DNA of 9,735 bases from Candidatus Omnitrophota bacterium. GTDB lineage: Bacteria; Omnitrophota; Gorgyraeia; Gygaellales; Profunditerraquicolaceae. Numbering within the stretch: position 1 is the stretch's first letter; each line of letters starts with the position of its first letter. The notes beneath the pieces were generated by a model. The model made no database searches, had not been told where the DNA came from, and saw only the letters and a list, made by a program, of their open reading frames with translations. Below, piece by piece: positions 1 to 4,991 of this stretch. The stretch is from positions 1 to 9,735 of the forward strand of contig VGKK01000038.1 in assembly GCA_016867095.1 (NCBI GenBank), read 5' to 3'. Made by a program: the position numbers and the translations under genes.

Positions 1-120
1 GCAAAAAAAATAGTGTAATGGCAATATAAAATAAAGCCTTTGCATTACACATAGAACCGTTACGCCAGCGTTACACATTACACGTTTAACGTTACACAAA
101 AGCTGGTTCGATAATAATTA
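1..120. repeat. Intergenic stretch with clustered TTACAC heptamers
   Basis: No gene is visible here. The motif (A/G)TTACAC occurs four times on the plus strand (near 44-50, 70-76, 78-83 and 91-97) and once inverted (13-19). The inverted copy GTGTAATG (13-20) and CATTACAC (43-50) can pair; allowing one bulged base the stem extends to about 11 bp around an AT-rich loop. The stretch ends where the insertion sequence begins. It could be part of a repeat, an operator cluster or decayed mobile DNA; its function is unknown. Confidence 0.45.
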
Positions 121-138
121 GAGGGTTGCTCAAAACTA
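121..138 (+). repeat. Left terminal inverted repeat of the insertion sequence
   Basis: This 18-bp end pairs with 1787-1804, with two mismatches (GG against CC at positions 4-5). It is followed by a short inverted repeat, TCAAAAC (130-136) and GTTTTGA (142-148), separated by 5 bases. That hairpin may act in transposase binding or block read-through at the 3' end of the transposase gene. Confidence 0.7.
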
Positions 139-181
139 GGGGTTTTGAAACGTAGGTAGGAAGTGTTCTTTGATAAGCAGG

Positions 182-1516
182 TTAGCGTTGCAGGAAATGC
201 TTTAGCAAGCCTCGGATGTATCTGAATTTGCTGTTTTGTTCGGCTTTGACAGCAGCAATAGCAATGGCCAATATGCTTATATGAGCTAATGTGCAGTGAT
301 TGCTGACAGCGGCTAAGCCTGTAAGTACAGGCCGTTGCATGTAGAAGTTAAGCAAACGCGAGAAGCCACGCTCGCTGCCGGATTGCATCTTGTAAATCTT
401 TTTAAAATGCTCGGATTTAGGGTCAATGGTGCTCTGTCGGTAGCGTTGATCTAGGCTCACATTCGCATAACAGCCGCCTTTAAAGAATCTGGGATGATTT
501 ATGGGGCATTGGTGGTTAAATTTGTTGGCTAAGTTCTTTAAATGGGTAATAGGGCAGACAAATTTTCTTCTGAGCCTGTTTCCTTCTTTAAATTTGCCCC
601 AAGGATACATCTGTAGTCCGGCAATGCAGATTCTGATATTGTCAGGAGTCAATTTGATATCGTATTTTTTCGCCCTCGGATTTACAGGGATAAAATCTTT
701 CGCTTGAAGTGAGCGTCTTATGTATTTACGAATAGATATTGAATCGTGTGCTGCATCAGCAAGAACTCCTTTGGGGTTATTGAGCTTAAGATATTTTCTT
801 AGCTCTTTGAAAGCCGGGACTGTAACTATGCAATCGGATACATTTGCAGGAAGAGTTTTTTCAAACACAGGTAATTCGCTTAGGGCGTCAAAGATAACAT
901 GGTTACGATAGCCCCAGAAAAGGATAACTTCTTTACCAAATTTATTTTTATCAGAGGGCGCGTCAAAAAGCTCTAACTGTTGTTCTTTGGAATGATTGGG
1001 TTTTCGTTTTATCGCCATGAAGCCCAGCCTTGCATCTGGATCGCCTTGAGGGAATTTACTTTTATCAAACTTCCCTTCAACGAACATTTTGGGATTATTC
1101 TGTTTGACCCAGGCGACAACGGGTGTGGAGTCAATTGACAGGTATTCGCCGCTTATAACACCTAACTCTACGAGAGTTTTAATCTGGGCTTTACGTATCG
1201 CTTGCAGCAATTGATTGGGTGTCTTATGCAGGAATTCCTCAAAGCGATGGCGAGAGGGTGGCTGTTTATCAAAGCCTAAGACATAGCCTATGCCTAAATT
1301 GGTCGCTAACTCAAATGTTAATTCTGACAAGGTCTTTATGGCTTTGAGATTTTTATAAACCAATGCCCTGCATATTGCCTGGCGGCAAAAAGGTTTTCGG
1401 CCGGTCTTATATGTCTGCTCTTTTAAAATAGATAAATCAAGATGTTCAAAGATGGACTCATAAAGGTTAAACTTTGCCGGGTAAAATAGAAGTTTTTCTA
1501 TTTTGTATGTAGACAT
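182..1516 (-). CDS. DDE transposase, IS1182/IS5-type
   Basis: The 444-residue protein should catalyse cut-and-paste movement of the surrounding element. Residues about 35-110 look like the N-terminal transposase domain of the DUF772/InsH kind (basic TGRKPFCRQAICRAL, then an SRHRFEEFL segment). The RNase H-like catalytic core follows. Likely acidic triad residues are Asp129 in LSIDSTPV, Asp254 in VLADAAHDS and Glu382 in SGSERGFSRL. Between the second Asp and the Glu lies a stretch with Cys321, Cys337 and Cys349, as often seen in this group. The ATG at 1516 is preceded by AGGAGGG six bases upstream on the minus strand. The frame is intact from start to TAA, so the gene may be active. The family assignment rests on motifs, and a neighbouring IS4/IS5 group is possible. 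Confidence 0.88.
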   Translation of the reverse strand: MSTYKIEKLLFYPAKFNLYESIFEHLDLSILKEQTYKTGRKPFCRQAICRALVYKNLKAIKTLSELTFELATNLGIGYVLGFDKQPPSRHRFEEFLHKTPNQLLQAIRKAQIKTLVELGVISGEYLSIDSTPVVAWVKQNNPKMFVEGKFDKSKFPQGDPDARLGFMAIKRKPNHSKEQQLELFDAPSDKNKFGKEVILFWGYRNHVIFDALSELPVFEKTLPANVSDCIVTVPAFKELRKYLKLNNPKGVLADAAHDSISIRKYIRRSLQAKDFIPVNPRAKKYDIKLTPDNIRICIAGLQMYPWGKFKEGNRLRRKFVCPITHLKNLANKFNHQCPINHPRFFKGGCYANVSLDQRYRQSTIDPKSEHFKKIYKMQSGSERGFSRLLNFYMQRPVLTGLAAVSNHCTLAHISILAIAIAAVKAEQNSKFRYIRGLLKHFLQR

Positions 1517-1544
1517 ATTCCCTCCTGTAGAGTTTTGAGCAAAG

Positions 1545-1557
1545 CCGCTATCAGCGG
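1545..1557 (-). other. Hairpin in the transposase mRNA leader
   Basis: CCGCT and AGCGG form a perfect 5-bp stem with a 3-base loop, between the predicted promoter and the transposase ribosome binding site. Leader hairpins in insertion sequences often limit translation from transcripts entering from outside; that role here is inference. Confidence 0.4.
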
Positions 1558-1570
1558 TTAATACTCAAAG

Positions 1571-1599
1571 AGCATACAAGAGGGTTGGGGTGAAGTCAA
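1571..1599 (-). promoter_or_regulatory. Predicted transposase promoter
   Basis: Read on the minus strand, TTGACT (1599-1594) and TATGCT (1576-1571) are separated by 17 bases, a good sigma-70-type match. Transcription would start about 45-50 bases upstream of the transposase ATG. The promoter lies inside the outer terminal repeats, which supports 1804 as the true right end. Confidence 0.5.
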
Positions 1600-1786
1600 A
1601 TCAGACGAGAAATTGAATAAAAAACAGGGGGTCTGCTCAAAACAGAAAGTTCACCCCCAGCAGGGAAATTTGAGGCTAAAATAGGCCTGAAAAGGGCTTA
1701 AATGGAAGGAAATGAGCCGATTTTCCGACGGGCAGATGGGTGGGGGTGAGATTGGAAGTGGAGATTATAATTCTCCGACGAGAAAA
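1600..1786. other. Non-coding right arm of the insertion sequence
   Basis: Together with the promoter and leader this makes 382 bases without a gene between the transposase and recA. It holds an imperfect inverted repeat, GGGGGT (1627-1632) with ACCCCC (1653-1658), enclosing TCTG (1632-1635) with CAGA (1643-1646). Within it, TGCTCAAAAC (1634-1643) repeats the core of the element's ends. Nearer the end is a 5-bp hairpin, TTCTC and GAGAA (1771-1784). No ORF or RNA gene is recognised. Confidence 0.5.
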
Positions 1787-1804
1787 TAGTTTTGAGCAAG
1801 GCTC
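1787..1804 (-). repeat. Right terminal inverted repeat of the insertion sequence
   Basis: It pairs with 121-138 at 16 of 18 positions; the shared core is TTGCTCAAAACTA read inward. It ends 34 bases before the -35 box of recA. Confidence 0.7.
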
Positions 1805-1829
1805 GGAAGTAGAAAGGGGGTGACGGGTT

Positions 1830-1855
1830 GAATATTGTTTGACAGTTAAATATTC
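1830..1855. promoter_or_regulatory. Candidate operator over the recA -35 box
   Basis: GAATATT (1830-1836) and AATATTC (1849-1855) are perfect inverted arms with a 12-base spacer, centred on the -35 box. An overlapping near-palindrome, TTTGACAGTTAAA (1838-1850), has five of six base pairs. The placement is what a LexA-type repressor would use, but neither the CTGT-N8-ACAG box nor the GAAC-N4-GTTC box is present, so SOS control is only a suggestion. Confidence 0.3.
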
Positions 1856-1867
1856 GTAAGTTATAAT
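1839..1867 (+). promoter_or_regulatory. recA promoter, full sigma-70 consensus
   Basis: TTGACA (1839-1844) and TATAAT (1862-1867) are both perfect and separated by exactly 17 bases. A start site near 1874 would give a leader of about 25 bases that ends in the AGGAGG ribosome binding site (1888-1893). With only short gaps downstream, this promoter may serve the whole recA-htrA-recX-alaS-his run. Confidence 0.85.
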
Positions 1868-1898
1868 AATTGTCTTAAAGATTAACCAGGAGGAAATT

Positions 1899-2921
1899 AT
1901 GGTGGTAGAAAAGAAAAAAGAGGAAACGCATAATATTGGCGATCGGCAAAAGGCGCTGGAACTGGCGCTTTCTCAGATAGAAAAGCAGTTTGGCAAGGGT
2001 TCAATTATGAAACTGGGCGGCCAGGTTAGGGCGGATGTGGAGAGCATCCCTACCGGAGCCCTTACCTTAGATGTGGCTCTGGGCATAGGCGGCCTGCCGC
2101 GCGGCCGGGTAATTGAGGTTTTTGGGCCGGAGGCCTCGGGTAAGACTACCTTGACTTTAACGGCGATTAGGGAGATTCAAAAAAAAGGCGGGGTAGCGGC
2201 TTTTATTGACGCCGAGCACGCCTTTGATTCTACCTACGCCAAGGTAATTGGCGTGAATCTGGATGACCTTTTGATTTCGCAGCCGGATACCGGAGAACAG
2301 GCCCTGGAGATTGCCGAGACCCTGGTGCGTTCCAATGCCGTGGATTTGATTGTCATTGACTCGGTAGCCGCGTTAACCCCGCGGGCGGAAATAGAAGGCG
2401 ATATGGGCGATTCGCATATGGGGCTGCAGGCGCGCTTAATGTCGCAGGCGCTGCGCAAATTAACCGCGGCAATCAGCAAGTCCCGCACCTGCGTGATTTT
2501 TATTAATCAGATCAGGGAAAAAATCGGGGTGATGTTTGGCAATCCCGAGACCACGCCGGGCGGAAGGGCGTTGAAATTTTATTCGTCGGTAAGGCTAGAT
2601 ATCAGGAGGATTGCCTCCATAAAATCCGGCGATGTGGTGATGGGCGGCAGGGTGAGGGTCAGGGTGGTAAAGAATAAGGTTGCCCCGCCTTTTCGGGAGG
2701 CGGAGTTTGAAATCCTGCATAATGAAGGCATTGCCAAGGCAGGAGGTGTTTTGGACGCGGCAATTAATTTAGAGGTAGTGGAGAAGTCCGGGACCTGGCT
2801 TTCCTTCCAGGGCGAGAAAATCGGCCAGGGCAGGGATGCCGCGATAAAGGCCTTAAAGGAAAAGCCAAAGTTGCAGGATGCTATTGAAAAGGAAGTCAGA
2901 AAAAAGATTAGTTTGGGATAG
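1899..2921 (+). CDS. recA: RecA recombinase
   Basis: RecA is the ATP-dependent strand-exchange protein that forms filaments on single-stranded DNA and triggers LexA-type autocleavage. The 340-residue length is normal. The N-terminal polymerisation helix contains LELALSQIEKQFGKGSIMKLG (residues 20-40). Walker A is GPEASGKT (76-83), the catalytic Glu lies in DAEHAFD (Glu106), and Walker B is LIVIDSV (150-156). Loop L1 falls in EGDMGDSHMGLQARLM (166-181) and loop L2 in NQIREKIGVMFGNPETTPGG (203-222). The C-terminal domain is present (about 275-340) but lacks the long acidic tail of enterobacterial RecA. AGGAGG lies five bases before the ATG, which fixes the start. The insertion sequence upstream leaves the promoter intact. 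The protease gene follows 18 bases downstream. Confidence 0.98.
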   Translation: MVVEKKKEETHNIGDRQKALELALSQIEKQFGKGSIMKLGGQVRADVESIPTGALTLDVALGIGGLPRGRVIEVFGPEASGKTTLTLTAIREIQKKGGVAAFIDAEHAFDSTYAKVIGVNLDDLLISQPDTGEQALEIAETLVRSNAVDLIVIDSVAALTPRAEIEGDMGDSHMGLQARLMSQALRKLTAAISKSRTCVIFINQIREKIGVMFGNPETTPGGRALKFYSSVRLDIRRIASIKSGDVVMGGRVRVRVVKNKVAPPFREAEFEILHNEGIAKAGGVLDAAINLEVVEKSGTWLSFQGEKIGQGRDAAIKALKEKPKLQDAIEKEVRKKISLG

Positions 2922-2939
2922 TAACGGAGGCAAGGAGAG

Positions 2940-4472
2940 ATGAAAAGAAAAGCTATATTTTTCGGGATAGCACTTGTCAGCGGGTTAATCATGGGTCTTT
3001 TGTTGGCAGTGAAGTTAGATCTGTTTCCTGTTGCAGAGAGCCAGGCAGAAAAACTCGCTCCTGCGGCCGCGGTAGAGAAAAGTAATTTAGCCGGTAGCAA
3101 TATGGAGGAAGCGATAATCAATGTTGCCGGTACTGCCGGCAAGGCGGTTGTCTCTATAAGCACTGAACGTATTAATAAGGTCCAGGGCAATAAGAGATAT
3201 TATTTCAGCTATCCTTTTGGCGGCGGCCAGTCGCCATTCGGAGAAGAGGAGCCTTTTCGCCGCTTCTTTGATGATTTTTTGGGCGAGATGCCGCAGAGGG
3301 AATATAAGCAGATGGGCTTGGGCTCAGGCGTGATTATTGATGCCGAGGGCTATATCTTGACTAATGAGCATGTTATTGATGATGCCGATAAAATTACGGT
3401 TACCCTATCCGACGGCAGGGAATTAAGCGGTGAAATTAAAGGCAAGGACGCGCGTTCAGACCTGGCGATTATCAAAGTCAACGCGCACAACCTGCCCGTC
3501 GCAACTTTGGGCGATTCGGATAAATTGAAAATCGGCCAGTGGGTGGTAGCTATCGGCAATCCTTTTGGTTTTGCCCTGCAAAATCCCGAACCTACGGTTA
3601 CTGTGGGTGTAATCAGCGCCCTGCACCGTTCTTTAGGCCGGGCCCCTTCCCAGGGTAAGGATTATAACGACCTGATCCAGACCGATGCCGCCATTAACCC
3701 AGGAAATTCCGGGGGGCCGCTGGTGAATCTTAAGGGCGAAGTGGTGGGGATAAATGTGGCGATATTCTCTACCAGCGGCGGTTATCAGGGGATCGGCTTT
3801 GCCATACCCGCCAACAACGCCAAGAGGATTATCTCGCGGCTCATTGAGGGTAAAAAGATACTTTACGGCTGGTTGGGCGTAACTGTGCAGGATTTAACTG
3901 ATGACTTAGCCAAATATTTTGGCCTGCCGGATAAAAACGGCGTATTGATAGCCAAAGTTTTAGAAAACAGCCCGGCACAAAAAGCGGGAATGAAAGAGAG
4001 CGATGTGATTAAGCAGATTGACAGCCAGCCCGTAAACAACGTGCGGGAATTATTAAATATAGTCGGCAAGGCCGAAGTTGGCCGCAAGGTAAAGGCCACC
4101 GTGATTCGCGAAAAGAAAGAACTGACCTTGGAGGTGGAGATTGGCGAGCGGCCAGAGGATTTGGAGAAGGTAGCTGCCGCGGCTGAGCCTGGCGCAACAG
4201 CTGGCTGGCGGGGCGTGACAGTTGAAGAGATTAACCCGCAGAACGCCCAGCGCTTTAGAATTGAGGAAAAAAGCGGCGTAGTGATAACTGATATTAAGCC
4301 GGGCAGCCCGGCAGATGAGGCGGGATTAATGGTATCAGACGTGATTTTAGAGATGGATAAGCAGCCGGTAAAGAACCTCGCTGATTATAACCGGATGACA
4401 AAGGCTATAAAAGGCGACTGTCTGGCGCGGACAGCGCGCGGATACTTCCTGATTAAAAGTGAGGCTAAATAA
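2940..4472 (+). CDS. htrA: HtrA/Do-family periplasmic serine endoprotease
   Basis: This 510-residue DegP/DegQ/MucD-type protease should degrade or refold damaged envelope proteins. Residues about 4-25 form a hydrophobic signal or anchor segment after MKRK, so the protein is exported and may stay membrane-tethered. The trypsin-like domain carries His144 (LTNEHVIDD), Asp174 (ARSDLAIIK) and Ser257 (NPGNSGGPL), a complete triad. Two PDZ domains follow, about 308-402 (WLGVTVQDL onward) and 423-507 (WRGVTVEEI onward). GGAGG (2926-2930) and AAGGAG (2932-2937) precede the ATG. The gene overlaps the recX GTG start by 14 bases, which suggests coupled translation. A protease gene between recA and recX is not the usual arrangement. 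The degP/degQ distinction cannot be made from sequence alone. Confidence 0.95.
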   Translation: MKRKAIFFGIALVSGLIMGLLLAVKLDLFPVAESQAEKLAPAAAVEKSNLAGSNMEEAIINVAGTAGKAVVSISTERINKVQGNKRYYFSYPFGGGQSPFGEEEPFRRFFDDFLGEMPQREYKQMGLGSGVIIDAEGYILTNEHVIDDADKITVTLSDGRELSGEIKGKDARSDLAIIKVNAHNLPVATLGDSDKLKIGQWVVAIGNPFGFALQNPEPTVTVGVISALHRSLGRAPSQGKDYNDLIQTDAAINPGNSGGPLVNLKGEVVGINVAIFSTSGGYQGIGFAIPANNAKRIISRLIEGKKILYGWLGVTVQDLTDDLAKYFGLPDKNGVLIAKVLENSPAQKAGMKESDVIKQIDSQPVNNVRELLNIVGKAEVGRKVKATVIREKKELTLEVEIGERPEDLEKVAAAAEPGATAGWRGVTVEEINPQNAQRFRIEEKSGVVITDIKPGSPADEAGLMVSDVILEMDKQPVKNLADYNRMTKAIKGDCLARTARGYFLIKSEAK

Positions 4473-4962
4473 AGACTCCTTGCTGCAGGCAAAAGAATAC
4501 GCTTTTTTACTGCTGAAGTTTAGGTTGCGCAGCGAACAAGAGTTACACAGCCGCCTGAAAAGGAAAAAATTTTCCGAGGAAGTTATTGGCCAGGCCATCG
4601 CGTTTTTAAAAGAGAAAAATTTTATTGATGACAATTACTTTGCCAAATCCTGGATTGACGCGCGCCTGAAAAGGCCGTTAGGCCTGGCGAGAATCAAGCA
4701 GGAATTAAGGATAAAGGGCGTAGGTAAGGCAATTATAGACAACCAAATAGACGAAGTAAGAAAAGATTATTCTGAAATAGATATTGTGAATAAGCTTGCG
4801 CAAGACAAGATGAAGCGGCTAAAAGGTATTGAGCCCAAGAAAGCCAAGCAGCGCTTATATGCCTATCTTTTGCGCCGCGGTTTCTCTGTTGATGTAGTTC
4901 TTGAAGTCCTCGCCAACCTCTTAAGACCCGGTCTTGACACGGTTGGCAAGACCGGGTCTTGA
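4459..4962 (+). CDS. recX: RecX, regulator of RecA
   Basis: RecX binds the groove of RecA filaments and usually limits their growth. The 167-residue protein is a run of three-helix repeats. Diagnostic segments are LLLKFRLRSEQELHSRL (17-33), KEKNFIDDNYFAKSWIDARL (51-70), GLARIKQELRIKGV (75-88), and a last helical repeat ending LLRRGFSVDVVLEVLANLL (137-155). The GTG at 4459 overlaps the protease gene by 14 bases and has no clear ribosome binding site; TTG at 4480 is an alternative start. The last 12-13 residues (from about 155) come from a palindromic repeat and do not look like RecX sequence, so the ancestral stop probably lay near 4921. Proximity to recA and alaS strongly supports the assignment. 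Confidence 0.92.
   Translation: MRLNKDSLLQAKEYAFLLLKFRLRSEQELHSRLKRKKFSEEVIGQAIAFLKEKNFIDDNYFAKSWIDARLKRPLGLARIKQELRIKGVGKAIIDNQIDEVRKDYSEIDIVNKLAQDKMKRLKGIEPKKAKQRLYAYLLRRGFSVDVVLEVLANLLRPGLDTVGKTGS
4923..4960. repeat. Perfect 14-bp inverted repeat at the recX 3' end
   Basis: AAGACCCGGTCTTG (4923-4936) and CAAGACCGGGTCTT (4947-4960) are exact reverse complements around a 10-base loop. Each arm is itself almost palindromic (AAGACC, one base, GGTCTT). The repeat is in frame with recX, encodes its final residues and abuts the stop codon. No run of T follows, so a standard intrinsic terminator is unlikely. It resembles short palindromic elements that insert at gene ends, or it may fold in the recX-alaS mRNA. 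Confidence 0.85.
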
Positions 4963-4988
4963 CTTAGGTGCGGGTCTTGACTTAGGTG
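4953..4988 (+). repeat. Two adjacent perfect 18-bp direct repeats before alaS
   Basis: CGGGTCTTGACTTAGGTG occurs at 4953-4970 and again at 4971-4988 with no gap and no mismatch. A third, diverged copy (13 of 18 positions) begins at 4928. The first copy overlaps the right arm of the inverted repeat and contains the recX stop; the second provides the AGGTG of the alaS ribosome binding site. Each copy therefore contains a Shine-Dalgarno-like AGGTG. Confidence 0.9.
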
Positions 4989-4991
4989 ATT

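Larger units (their letters stand above)
121..1804 (-). mobile_element. Insertion sequence of about 1.68 kb, IS1182/IS5-like
   Basis: One complete DDE transposase gene is bracketed by inverted ends. GAGGGTTGCTCAAAACTA (121-138) matches the reverse complement of TAGTTTTGAGCAAGGCTC (1787-1804) at 16 of 18 positions, with the transposase promoter inside. The length and single-ORF layout suit IS1182-type elements. I could not find a convincing target-site duplication, so the exact boundaries are uncertain by a few bases. A further copy of AGTTTTGAGCAA at 1531-1542 is an alternative right end, but it would exclude the promoter, so the outer copy is preferred. The element sits directly upstream of the recA promoter and is transcribed away from it. 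Confidence 0.75.

Noticed and set aside
1531..1542. Right end of the insertion sequence at the inner AGTTTTGAGCAA
   Set aside because: It would place the transposase promoter outside the element, and the match to the left end is shorter than that of 1787-1804. It is kept only as an alternative.
2579..3190. 203-codon minus-strand ORF across the recA-htrA junction
   Set aside because: It lies antisense to two clearly real genes, has a low-complexity Ser/Ala/Ile/Leu-rich translation and no recognisable domain, so it is a shadow frame.
4923..4960. Intrinsic terminator between recX and alaS
   Set aside because: The stem is strong but no U-tract follows; GACTTAGGTG comes straight after the stem.
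4953..4988. CRISPR array or T-box leader before alaS
   Set aside because: The repeats are adjacent with no spacers, and the region is far too short for a T-box with specifier and antiterminator elements.
4986..4991. GTG at 4986 as the alaS start
   Set aside because: It lies inside the repeat and the AGGTGAT ribosome binding site; the ATG at 4992 gives the usual N-terminus and sensible spacing.
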